From assembly GCF_022234545.1 (NCBI RefSeq), contig NZ_JAIEUI010000006.1:248001-312000 (forward strand): a stretch of 64,000 nt of DNA, written 5' to 3'. The translations under genes were made by a program, and so were the position numbers. The DNA comes from Paenibacillus piscarius (GTDB lineage Bacteria; Bacillota; Bacilli; Paenibacillales; Paenibacillaceae). Positions 27,944-37,200 of this stretch are shown piece after piece. Below the pieces are notes generated by a model. It was not told where the DNA came from, ran no database searches, and saw only the letters and a program-made list of their open reading frames with translations. How positions within the stretch are numbered: the stretch's first letter is position 1; each line of letters opens with the position of its first letter.

Positions 27944-27988
27944 CGGCGTTGCCCCTTCCTGTTCTTTCCTTCATGATCACAATCCAGC

Positions 27989-29146
27989 TCAATTGCGCTG
28001 TATCCCCTCTACAAGTACAGCCAGCCCCATTCCGCCGCCGATGCCAAGGGTGGCCAGCCCTCTGCGGTAAGGGTGGTACAGCATCTCCGCGTATAAACGC
28101 GTCATCAGAATAGCGCCGGAGGCTCCATAAGGATGGCCCAGCGCAAGTGTGCCTCCGCCAAGGTTGACCTTATCCGGCGGAAGCTCAAGCTCTTGCAGTG
28201 AAGCCAATACCTGTGAGGCAAAGGCTTCATTGAATTCGACAATATCCAACTCACTGACGTGAAGCCGCTGACGCTGCAGCAGCCTCCGAACCGCCGGGAC
28301 CGGCCCCATGCCCGGATAATGCGGATCAACTCCAGAGGCTTGCGAGTCAATGAAGCGGAGAACCGGGGTCAGGTTCAGCCGGTCGCATATATCACGGGAC
28401 ATCATAAGCACAAGTGCTGCGCCATCGTTAAGGGGACAAGCATTGCCGGCCGTGACCGTTCCCCCTTCCACAAAAGCAGGCTTCAGCCTGCTCAGCTTCA
28501 ATAGGCTTGTGTCCGTTCTCGGGCATTCATCATCCGTAACAATGAAGCCGTCCACCGCTATGGGCATAAGCTCTGCTGCGAATCGGCCTGTGCGCTGGGC
28601 TTCCACGGCCTTCATATGGCTCTTCAGCGCATAGCGGTCCTGCATCTCCCGGGAAATACCGTATTTCTCTGCCGTGTACTCAGCAGCCAGTCCCATATCA
28701 GGGTCGCCAAACGCCGCAGGTATGAACGCTGCGCGGGTATACAGCTTAGGCGTACCGCTGGCCGTCTCCGGCCTGAGCATCCGCCAGGGGGCCCGGCTGG
28801 TGCTCTCGACCCCGCCTGCGAGGAAGATTTCACCTGCCCCGCTCTGGATCAGGCGCGCAGCCATAATAATGGCTTCAAGCCCTGAGCCGCACTGCCTGTC
28901 GACGGTAACGCCGGGAACTGTCTCGGGGAGTCCGGCTTCAAGCACCGACTTGCGGGCAATATTCCCGCCGGGTCCGACTACATTGCCAATGATGACATCG
29001 TCAATCCATTCGGGAGGCAGACGGGCCTCATGGACCAGGCTCTGAATCAGCGGAGCCAGCAGCTGCTCCGGTTCCAGCGTACGGAGCTGCCCGCCGATTC
29101 TGCCGACCGGTGTCCGCTTGGCCAGGACTACAACTGCCTCCTTCAT
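27989..29146 (-). CDS. yhfS: Thiolase-like acyltransferase (YhfS type)
   Basis: A 385-residue thiolase-fold protein. The nucleophile Cys86 is present in VDRQCGSGLEA, Asn306-Glu307 in EFNEAFA, and His338 in LGHPYGASG. The second catalytic cysteine, normally in a CIGGGMG motif, is Gly368 here (LGIGGGMG). It may therefore act as a non-classical acyltransferase or acyl-CoA-binding enzyme rather than as a reversible acetoacetyl-CoA thiolase. It overlaps the acyl-CoA ligase gene by four bases. The gene order matches the Bacillus subtilis yhfU-yhfT-yhfS operon, which BirA controls, so a role in supplying or recycling a biotin precursor chain is plausible. Confidence 0.85.
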   Translation of the reverse strand: MKEAVVVLAKRTPVGRIGGQLRTLEPEQLLAPLIQSLVHEARLPPEWIDDVIIGNVVGPGGNIARKSVLEAGLPETVPGVTVDRQCGSGLEAIIMAARLIQSGAGEIFLAGGVESTSRAPWRMLRPETASGTPKLYTRAAFIPAAFGDPDMGLAAEYTAEKYGISREMQDRYALKSHMKAVEAQRTGRFAAELMPIAVDGFIVTDDECPRTDTSLLKLSRLKPAFVEGGTVTAGNACPLNDGAALVLMMSRDICDRLNLTPVLRFIDSQASGVDPHYPGMGPVPAVRRLLQRQRLHVSELDIVEFNEAFASQVLASLQELELPPDKVNLGGGTLALGHPYGASGAILMTRLYAEMLYHPYRRGLATLGIGGGMGLAVLVEGIQRN

Positions 29147-30636
29147 GTCATCCCCTCCAGCGCCCGGTTCTTCATGAGCTGGCGGGCGATTTTGCCGGAG
29201 CCGGTGTAGCTGAATTCCTCCACACTGATCAGCCTCTTCGGCAGCTTATAGCTTGCCAGATAAGGCTGGCAATAGCTGCGGATGTCCTCCAGTGCAAGCC
29301 GCTGCGCGCCGCTCCACGCAATGAGCGCTGTGACCTGTTCTCCCCAGCGCTCATCCGGGAGTCCGCAGACCATCACCTCCCCGATCGCCGGGTGGCGGAG
29401 CAGCACGGCCTCCACTTCCTCAGGGAACACCTTCAGCCCCCCGCTCTTGATCATGCTGCCTGCGCGTCCGGCCAGACGCAGCTGCCCCTCATGGTCCAGA
29501 ACGACATAATCTCCTGTCCGCAGCCATCCGTCCCGGAAAACTTGCTCCGTCTCGTCCGGCAGGCCGTAATATCCGGCGAACATCATACCGCTGCGCACAT
29601 ACAGCTCGCCAACGGTTCCCGGCGGCACCTCGCGGAACTGTCCGTCCCGGCTGGACAGCTCTACCCCGCTGAACGGCCGGCCCAGCGAGTCCGGCGGCTC
29701 CGCCCCGGTCAGCTCCTGATAACTGATGTAGCTGGCTTCAGATGAGCCGTAATACTCATAGAGCTTCGCTCCCCTGAACCTGTCGCGGCATTCCTGCACA
29801 GAAGCCGCAGGCCATTTGCCGCCAGAGCTGATTATGGCCTGCATGGTTGCCGCAGCTGCTGTCCTATCGGCATGATTCAGCAGGGCACCGGCCATGGCAG
29901 GCACCACGAACAGAATCATCTCCGGATGGCAGGAGCAGAGCTCAAGTACCCGCGCAGCGTCGAATGCCGCGAGAAGATGGAAGGTGGCCAGACTGTATAG
30001 CGATTGCAACAGAGCGAACAGCGACAGGGAGTGGACAAATGGCCCGGGTGCAAGCACATGCTGCATCTGATGCAGGCCGAAGGCCTGCTCCGTTGCGGCG
30101 AAGCTTGTTAGCCACGATTGATGGGTACGCATATAGCCCTTGGGTGCCCCGGTCGTTCCTGATGTGTATCCGATGAACAGCAGTTCAGGGTTCTTCTCTG
30201 CTTCAGCCTCCGTCCCGAAGCCGGACAACCAATTCCTGTAGCTCCCGGTAGTGTGGCCGTTGTCAAAGACTAACCGGACCAATCCGCAGAAGCTGCTGCC
30301 CGTGAGCATCGCAGCATGTTGTTCTTCACTCACGATCAGCCCGGGTTCGCATTGCCGGATCACCTGCTCCAGCACCGTCTGGGGCCAGTTCGGGTCCAGC
30401 AGCACGGGTGCACATCCGGCGTAGACAGCGCCAAGCAGAAACTCGGCGAATTCTATCCGGTTGCCGCTTAAAATAGCGATGGGCTGCTTCGTATGCCCGC
30501 CATGGCGCAAGCTGCCCGCCACCTGGCGGACACGCTCCGCAAGCTCTGCGTATGTAAGCTCTTCCTGCCCGTCCGATATTGCGATGCGATGTGGAACCTG
30601 CTGTGCACGCTCCACAATAAGCTCTGCCAGATTCAT
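29143..30636 (-). CDS. yhfT: Acyl-CoA ligase, AMP-forming (YhfT type)
   Basis: A 497-residue adenylate-forming enzyme. The P-loop is YTSGTTGAPKG, the second core motif is YYGSSEASYISY, and the hinge region has GWLRTGDYVVLD followed by GRAGSMIKSGGLKVFPEEVE. The C-terminal catalytic lysine motif is GSGKIAR. It would activate a fatty acid or dicarboxylic acid as the CoA thioester. It lies six bases after bioY and overlaps the thiolase-like gene, matching the order yhfU-yhfT-yhfS of Bacillus. The substrate is not known; pimelate or a related acid is an attractive guess because of the BirA control. Confidence 0.85.
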   Translation of the reverse strand: MNLAELIVERAQQVPHRIAISDGQEELTYAELAERVRQVAGSLRHGGHTKQPIAILSGNRIEFAEFLLGAVYAGCAPVLLDPNWPQTVLEQVIRQCEPGLIVSEEQHAAMLTGSSFCGLVRLVFDNGHTTGSYRNWLSGFGTEAEAEKNPELLFIGYTSGTTGAPKGYMRTHQSWLTSFAATEQAFGLHQMQHVLAPGPFVHSLSLFALLQSLYSLATFHLLAAFDAARVLELCSCHPEMILFVVPAMAGALLNHADRTAAAATMQAIISSGGKWPAASVQECRDRFRGAKLYEYYGSSEASYISYQELTGAEPPDSLGRPFSGVELSSRDGQFREVPPGTVGELYVRSGMMFAGYYGLPDETEQVFRDGWLRTGDYVVLDHEGQLRLAGRAGSMIKSGGLKVFPEEVEAVLLRHPAIGEVMVCGLPDERWGEQVTALIAWSGAQRLALEDIRSYCQPYLASYKLPKRLISVEEFSYTGSGKIARQLMKNRALEGMT

Positions 30637-30642
30637 CGCTGC

Positions 30643-31194
30643 TTATCCCCTTCTCTTGTCTTCAAGCGGACTGAGCGGCCTAAGCTGCATCGTGATTACA
30701 GCGGCAAGCAGTGCCTTGATGAGATCTCCGGGCAGAAAAGCCGCGGAACCGGCAAGCCCGGTCCAGACCGGAGTATGCATAATCCATGCCATGCTGGTTG
30801 CGCCGATCAGATTCACCAGCAGGACGCCGAAGATCAGATTGACGGTGAACAGCTTCCAGGTCCGTACCTTCAGCCAGAGGGCTTCCGCATACCAGCCAAT
30901 CAATCCGGCTGCGAGCGGCCAGCTTAACAGATAGCCCGCAGTCGGTCCGGCGAGAACCGCCAGCCCTCCGCGTCCGCCGGGCAGTACCGGCAGGCCAATT
31001 GCAATCAGGATCAGGAAAATGACCAGACTAAGTGCCCCTATCCGCCAGCCGAGGAAACAGCCGGCAAGCATGACACCTAGCGTCTGTGCGGTGACCGGAA
31101 CGGGGATAAAGCCGAGGGATACAGGCGGAATCAGGGCAAGCACAGCAATCAGTGCGGCAAAAAGGGCCGCGTAAACTAGCTCTTTGGTTCTCAA
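30643..31194 (-). CDS. bioY: Biotin-specific S component BioY
   Basis: A 183-residue membrane protein with about five to six hydrophobic helices. BioY features are PVSLGFIPVPVTAQTLGVMLAG, GLPVLPGGRGGLAVLAGPTAGYLL, and the AAFLPGDLIKALLAA block near the C-terminus. It binds biotin outside the cell and passes it inward with the ECF module encoded further down the same operon. It starts at TTG 31194 after GGAGG. A BirA operator and a good sigma-A promoter lie directly upstream (31268-31321). Confidence 0.93.
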   Translation of the reverse strand: MRTKELVYAALFAALIAVLALIPPVSLGFIPVPVTAQTLGVMLAGCFLGWRIGALSLVIFLILIAIGLPVLPGGRGGLAVLAGPTAGYLLSWPLAAGLIGWYAEALWLKVRTWKLFTVNLIFGVLLVNLIGATSMAWIMHTPVWTGLAGSAAFLPGDLIKALLAAVITMQLRPLSPLEDKRRG

Positions 31195-31267
31195 GTGAAT
31201 TAACCTCCATGAAATAAAATATGTGCACGGGCAGCCTTCTGGTGACGGGGGCTGACCGACAAGCTGA

Positions 31268-31296
31268 ATTATAAGCGAGGCCCGGGCTATTGTAAA
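31268..31296 (-). promoter_or_regulatory. Sigma-A promoter of the bioY operon
   Basis: On the minus strand TTTACA (31291-31296) and TATAAT (31268-31273) are separated by exactly 17 bases. The -35 box lies inside the proximal half of the BirA operator, so repressor binding would block RNA polymerase. Start of bioY is 74 bases downstream of the -10. Confidence 0.8.
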
Positions 31297-31321
31297 CCTA
31301 TTATTTATTTTGGTTTACAAT
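31289..31321. promoter_or_regulatory. BirA operator
   Basis: ATTGTAAACC and GGTTTACAAT form a perfect 10 bp inverted repeat separated by a 13 bp AT-rich spacer. This matches the Firmicutes BirA operator pattern of TTGTWAACC-type half sites. It sits between bioY and the divergent birA gene and overlaps the bioY -35 element. Confidence 0.88.
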
Positions 31322-31432
31322 TAATCCGGGTGCACAGTTTACACAACCTTGATTTCTCTAATGCCTCCTAAGCATGTTAATATACTTAAGAGAGATAGGA
31401 TCGGAAAGTGATACTTCTGGAGGGTAACAGGC

Positions 31433-32410
31433 ATGACAGTCAAAGAACATATTCTCGCCCTGCTGGACAGCCGCAAGGGTGAATATCTGTCGGGCGAGGA
31501 CATCGCCGGACAATTATCCGTAACACGCAGCGCAGTCTGGAAGGCCATCAAATCGCTGCAGACCGAGGGCTACTCCATACAGGCCGTCACTAATAAGGGA
31601 TATTCGCTGTCTGCTCAGACGGATATTTTGTCCGCCGCAGCGGTGTCCAAATACCTGGATGCCAAGGGGCAGAAGCTGCGCCTTGAAGTGTTCAAGACCG
31701 TAGCTTCAACCAATGAGCTGGTGAAGGCGCGGGCCTCCGGCGGCGAAGCGGAAGGCACCGTCATTCTGGCGGAGGAGCAGACGGCCGGGCGGGGCCGGAA
31801 AGGCCGGCCCTTCTTTTCCCCTGCGGGAACGGGCATCTATATGAGCATTCTCCTGCGGCCCAAGCTGTCGGCGGCGGATGCTACACTGCTGACCACTTCA
31901 GCGGCCGTTGCGGTCGCTCTCGCTATTGAGAGTGTGTCGGGCCTTAGCACACAGATCAAATGGGTCAATGATGTCTTCATGAACGGCAAAAAGGTATGCG
32001 GCATTCTCACCGAAGCTTCCCTGTCCCTGGAGAATGAGTGGCTGGATTATGCGGTGCTCGGAATCGGGATCAATGTGGCGCTGCCCTCCGGCGGTTTTCC
32101 CGGCGGATTGTCTCAGGTAGCAACTTCTGTGTACGAGGAAGGCAAGCCTCCGGCTGATCTGCGCAACCGGCTGGCTGCCGAGGTGCTGAACCGCTTCTTA
32201 GGTTATTATGAGCAGCTCAAGGATCGTCTGTTCCTGCCCGACTACCGGCAGCGGATGATGTCCCTGGGCCAGACGGTTATGGTCATTAAGGAGCACCAGC
32301 AGCAGGAAGCCACCGCTGTCGATATCGACAATGACTGCCGTCTGAAGGTCCGCTATCCGAATGGCGGGGAGGAGTATCTCTCCAGCGGCGAAGTCCACAT
32401 TCTGGTTTAA
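31433..32410 (+). CDS. birA: Biotin protein ligase and biotin operon repressor
   Basis: A 325-residue bifunctional BirA. Residues 1-62 form a winged helix-turn-helix (LSGEDIAGQLSVTRSAVWKA), so this is the repressor type. The ligase domain has GRGRKG at 119-124, KWVNDV at about 176-181 and a C-terminal SH3-like part (QTVMVIKE to SSGEVHIL). It makes biotinyl-AMP, transfers biotin to carboxylases, and when idle dimerises on the operator at 31289-31321 to shut off bioY. The start follows GGAGGG. A strong terminator follows. Confidence 0.95.
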   Translation: MTVKEHILALLDSRKGEYLSGEDIAGQLSVTRSAVWKAIKSLQTEGYSIQAVTNKGYSLSAQTDILSAAAVSKYLDAKGQKLRLEVFKTVASTNELVKARASGGEAEGTVILAEEQTAGRGRKGRPFFSPAGTGIYMSILLRPKLSAADATLLTTSAAVAVALAIESVSGLSTQIKWVNDVFMNGKKVCGILTEASLSLENEWLDYAVLGIGINVALPSGGFPGGLSQVATSVYEEGKPPADLRNRLAAEVLNRFLGYYEQLKDRLFLPDYRQRMMSLGQTVMVIKEHQQQEATAVDIDNDCRLKVRYPNGGEEYLSSGEVHILV

Positions 32411-32442
32411 TGTGCCAACACAACACCACCCGCATACAACAG

Positions 32443-32482
32443 ACCGCACCCCGCAAGCAACGCCTGCGGGGTGCGGTTTTTC
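32443..32482 (+). terminator. Terminator after birA
   Basis: ACCGCACCCCGCA (32443-32455) pairs perfectly with TGCGGGGTGCGGT (32465-32477) around a nine-base loop and is followed by a T run. The convergent gene ends at 32512, so the stem may also help stop that transcript. Confidence 0.9.
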
Positions 32483-32511
32483 AATTACGGCTTATTGCTT
32501 CGGTACTGAAA

Positions 32512-34224
32512 TCACTTACGCCCCTGCGCTTGCTGGGTGGGTCCGTAATTAGCCGCTCCTGTGAATTGGACATCTTCCGGCGCGGGATACACTTTCGGGA
32601 TGCGCAAATCCCGCTGATACAGCCGCAAGTGCTCTCCCCGGGGACTGATATCCACGACATCACTGCCTCTCCAGGATACCTGATATTCCCCGCCGCGCAC
32701 CGTCTCCTTCACCACCACTGTCTCCAGCGGATGTGTAAGCTCAACCGTATCCCCTGCTCCTACACTGCGGATCACCAGCAGATTGCCTTCCCGGGCGGCT
32801 GTGCAGGGGGCTCCATTAAGCCTCATACTGATGTGCGCCCCCATCCAGTCATAGACCCGTACCGCAACATCGCACGGCTGTTTGGCTGTAATGGACAGAT
32901 AGCCCTGATCGGGATAATTCATAGTAACCACAGCCTCGTCCGTCTCCTTATCCACCGGCATATTGACGAATACCGTTCCGTCATCGAACTCCACCGCCCG
33001 GTTCCAGACGATCTCCAGCGCTACCGGAGCCATGCCGACGCAGCAGCCCGCAATGGAGCGGAACTTGGACAACGAGATCGAATTGACGAGCGAGCCTCCG
33101 GTGAAGCCGCCGATCATCCTGCGGTCAATGTCCCTGTAGGTGATCCCCTCCCCGTCCGGGCGGGTGTTGTCTGTCACAACATAGGAGGCCACCCTGATCT
33201 GATTCTCCACCAGCTGGTTCCGCGCGAACCGCGTCAGATCCTCCCAATACTCTTCGTACCCGGCCAGAATCAGCTCATTCGCACATTCGATCATGTCCTT
33301 GATACAGCAGGTCTCGCAATGCTCCTCATGCGGCGGATGCCACTGGGCATATTCCGGCACCCAGCCGAAGGAGGAGGACAGGCTGCGGATATAATCATAG
33401 ATCCCTTTGCCTGCGGTAATATACCGCTCCTTGCCTGTTACCCGGCCCAGCCGCACCAGCCCGGAAGCTACCCAGCCTGCCGAATGGACATGGCCGAAGA
33501 ATTCCATCCTGTAATTGAAATAACGGGAAGGTCCAAGCAGGTGGTTGGCGATACCCGTTGCCAGATCAAGCGCTGCCTCATCTCCGGCGATTTCATATCT
33601 GCGCACCAGGGAATGCAGGACAATCGCATTGCGGATCGCCTGCTCCCCCCGCCCGGTATGCCTCGACAGATCGAAGCCGCCGTCCTTCAGATACACATCA
33701 TTGGGGAATTCGTACAGCGGCTCCTGCTCCTCATAATCCCCCGACCAGAATGTCCGCACCTTCCGCTCAATCACCAGCGAGCGCATTCCCCTTACCAATC
33801 CTGCTGCTCTGCGCTCTGCCTCTTCATCCGCGGGATCATTCTCCAGCATCCGGTTCAGCGCGGGAAGAATATAACCCATCTCGTGAAAAGAGCTATGATT
33901 CGTATGCGTCCACGGATACGGCTCATGAAAGCGCAGGCCGTGCTCCCCCCAGGATTTCATCAGATGCCGGTACAAGGATTGCTGCACCGCAGCGCCTTCC
34001 TCTGTCTTCAGCATTTTGCGCACTGCGTCTATCGCCTCATACCAGGAGCCGACCAGCTCCGCATCGTCCACCCGGCAGTGAGCCGCCTCGGCAGGCTTCT
34101 TATGCGGCAGTACAAGCCAATAGGGCAGATTGTCTTCCTGCTCATCCACCATGGAGGTCAGATACCCCAGAACGAGCTTGGCATTGTGTAGCGGTGTGAA
34201 CTTTTCGTAAGTTTGACTTGACAT
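32512..34224 (-). CDS. GH127-like glycoside hydrolase (putative beta-L-arabinofuranosidase)
   Basis: A 570-residue cytoplasmic protein with an alpha-toroid middle domain and beta-rich C-terminal domains, resembling the DUF1680/GH127 family. That family uses a zinc-bound cysteine nucleophile with an E-x-C plus C-C ligand pattern. Here E301-x-C303 (or E304-x-C306) lies in EEHCETCC, and C394-C395 lies in AGCCVGMAP, so the metal site appears to be kept. No signal peptide is present, so it acts on imported oligosaccharides. It follows the GH43 gene by 19 bases as one operon. Family assignment is by pattern and length, not alignment. Confidence 0.65.
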   Translation of the reverse strand: MSSQTYEKFTPLHNAKLVLGYLTSMVDEQEDNLPYWLVLPHKKPAEAAHCRVDDAELVGSWYEAIDAVRKMLKTEEGAAVQQSLYRHLMKSWGEHGLRFHEPYPWTHTNHSSFHEMGYILPALNRMLENDPADEEAERRAAGLVRGMRSLVIERKVRTFWSGDYEEQEPLYEFPNDVYLKDGGFDLSRHTGRGEQAIRNAIVLHSLVRRYEIAGDEAALDLATGIANHLLGPSRYFNYRMEFFGHVHSAGWVASGLVRLGRVTGKERYITAGKGIYDYIRSLSSSFGWVPEYAQWHPPHEEHCETCCIKDMIECANELILAGYEEYWEDLTRFARNQLVENQIRVASYVVTDNTRPDGEGITYRDIDRRMIGGFTGGSLVNSISLSKFRSIAGCCVGMAPVALEIVWNRAVEFDDGTVFVNMPVDKETDEAVVTMNYPDQGYLSITAKQPCDVAVRVYDWMGAHISMRLNGAPCTAAREGNLLVIRSVGAGDTVELTHPLETVVVKETVRGGEYQVSWRGSDVVDISPRGEHLRLYQRDLRIPKVYPAPEDVQFTGAANYGPTQQAQGRK

Positions 34225-34243
34225 GTTGGCTATCCCTCCGCTG

Positions 34244-37200
34244 CTATTCGGTCACCCTAACCTTGAAATCGTCGAAGTCGATGGACGCATTCGCATAGCC
34301 GTCAACACCGAACAGCTGACCGGTCAGGGAGTTACCTCCGGTATGGCGGAAGGCGAAATCTGTAGCAGCCGGAGCAGTTTCATTGTTGATATAGACGCTG
34401 TACGTCTTGGCATCCCAGTTGGCGACCATTTTGATGGCATACCAGGTGTTAAGCGAGAAATCTCTCACCTTGACCTTGTTGGAGCCGCCGTTTTGAACCA
34501 GAATCTTACCCGAATCAAACGCTGTAACCATCGAATAGTTGCTTGTACCGCTATCATTTCTTACCATGGCACCGTTGGCATACTGGAAGTTACTGTTTAA
34601 CCGGACACGGTACTCGATGACAATACGCTGATTCCCCGCAGCACTAACCTCCCCAAGATAAGGCAGGAACAGGTTGGCTTTCCCAGATACATTAGTTGTA
34701 GTCAGCCGCAGGAATTTGTTGCCGCCTTCCTCACGGACCACAGCCGTAGCGCCATTCGTCAGATCCTGGGTAGTAATGCCATAGGGATATTTGCCTGCTG
34801 TATCGCCGGAGAAATCCCGGTAGGCCTTATAGGTTATACCGTTCTGCGTGGTATTCAGTGAATTCAGCAGAGCGGTCTCCGCCTCTTCGAGTGCAGTCAG
34901 CGCTGCATTGAATTGCGCCTGCGTCAGCTCCGCATTGCCGGCCAGCACCTCCGCCTGATCCACGGCGGCAACGAAATCAGCATACTTGGCTGCGCTATAA
35001 TTGCCTGCACCGCTTCCAAGCGGATAGGAGTTATTAGCCAGCTTGCTGCGAAGCTGATTTACGATCTCATCCAGGCCATAACCCGGCACAACCTCAACAG
35101 AAATTGTGGAAGCGAACTCCTGGCTGCCTATCTTGAGGATCACAGGAATCTGAACCGTGCCGATAGTGCTGAAGTCCAGTCCATCCCGTTCCCCGCTGAC
35201 GACCTGGGCCTGCTGCGGCTGGTTCTGATAGACGGCATCCACAACGTCCGGAAGTGCGGGAACTACGCCTGAAGGCGTCTTCAGTGTTGTAGTGACCTGA
35301 ACGGCATCTGAGGCGGCAATGACCGTTATACTGTAGGTGGCTTGCTTGCCCCCGGACGAAGCCGTAATTAGAGCGGTACCCGGTTGAAGAGCGTTTACCG
35401 TATGAGTTGCCGGGTCAATGGCAGCCACTCCTGGATTGCTGCTGGTGTACTGCGCACTCCCGGTTACATCCTGAACCTCATAATTGTTGTAAAGTGCTGT
35501 TGCCCGCAGCGGTGAGCTGGTCTGGCCGCTGATCAGCACAGGCTCCGGCCCGGTGAGTGCCAGGGATTGTACCGTTTTAGAGTCAGCCTTGACGTTAACG
35601 GCAGCGGTAGCGGTTTTGCCGTTATAGGTGGCGGTAATGGTTGCACTTCCTGCTCCAGTGGCCTTCACCACATTCCCGGATTGAATAACCGCCACATTCG
35701 TGTTGGACGAGCTCAGAACGACGCCTGCTGTGACCGCAGAATAGGTTGTCCCTGTTACGCTATAGAGCGGCAGGCTGCGGGCTTCATTCAGCCCGAGCGT
35801 ATATCCGGGAGCCCCGAACAGCAGCTCAGAGGTATTCAGCCGGGATAGATCCAGGCTGTCGATGTCGGCCAGATTGTTCCCCTTGAAGAAGCGGAGAACG
35901 TTGTCTCCCTGCTGAAGATAGATTTTCGACGTGGAGGCTCCCCAGCGGTTCGCGCCGGAATAGACGATATTCATCGATGCTCCGGGACCGCCGTTGACCG
36001 ATAAGATATGCGTGGCTTCCCCCGCATTCGCTGAGCCGTTGCTGTTGCGCACGGACAGCGTATAGAAGCCCGCCTCCGGTACGTTGACATTGAACTGGGC
36101 GTGGTCGTAGGTGTTCGCAAGATTGGTAATCTTCATCCCGCCCGAGGCAGAAGGTTCATGCCGGACCGCCGGAGATGAAGTGCCAGCCGGATCCTGCACG
36201 AGCAGAGCTTGTTCGGCTTCATAACGAATCCGGGCCGGCTCGCCTGACGGGATTGTGATCGGACTGTTCGGATTAACGGGCTCTCCCAGATTCGGCGTGT
36301 TGTCTGCGTTCCAGGAGAACTTCTGCGCGCGGACATTACGCGTCCAGCCTGAGCCCGGCCAGCGGGCGGAATGGTAGATGATCCAGTCCTCGGTGCCGTC
36401 CGGTGAGGTCACGATGCTGTGATGGCCCGGGCCGTAGACGCCATTCGCGCTGGAGAACAGCGGCTGATTACGCTTGGTCCAGGAAGCGGGATTCATCAGA
36501 TCGGCGCTGGTGCTGGCCGTAATCAAGCCGAGACTATAACTGTCTGTCCAGCTTCCGTTGGCGGAGTAGACCAGATTGATCTTGTTCCCTTTGATCGTAA
36601 TCTGCGGGCCTTCATTAATCTTGCCGGGGGAAGTCTCCCAGTCATACTCCGGTGTGGACAGGAGCACGCGCTGCGAGCTGATCGTCCACGGATTGCTCAT
36701 TCTGGCGATGTACAGATTCTGAAAGCTTCCGTCCGTCTCTTCCCAGCCGGACCAGATGAAGTAGTGCTGGTTACCGATCGTCAGCACAGTGCCGTCAATG
36801 GCCCAGCGGTCCGTGGCATCGGTAATCTTGCCTTTGAAGGTCCAGCTTCCGCTCATCGGGTCGGCACTGGCATTCTCCAGCACATACATGCGGTGGTTGG
36901 CATTGGTTCCGTTATCGGCTGCGAAGTAGATATACCATTTGTACTGGCCATCCGTATCCTTGAGATAATGCATCTCCGGCGCCCATACATTGGAGCTGTA
37001 CATGGTTCCCGGGACGGGCGACCAGGCCAGACTCCGCTCGCCGGCTTCAATCCCGGTGATCGTCTTCGACCTGCGGACCATCACTCCGCTGGGATTGACA
37101 AAGGTATTGTAATAATAACCGTCCGTGTGCTTGTATACCCAGGGATCGGCCCCGGTCTGCATGATGACATTGTAGAAATCCGTCACATTTGTTCCTCCTT

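Noticed and set aside
28041..28047. Sequencing error behind the Cys-to-Gly change in the thiolase-like protein
   Set aside because: The reading frame and flanking residues are intact and the surrounding glycine-rich motif is normal, so a genuine substitution is the simpler reading, although I cannot exclude a single-base error.
32410..34191. A 593-residue plus-strand frame
   Set aside because: It lies antisense to the GH127-like gene, which has a ribosome site, conserved motifs and an operon context. The antisense frame is rich in Arg, His and Pro, as expected of a shadow in high-GC DNA.
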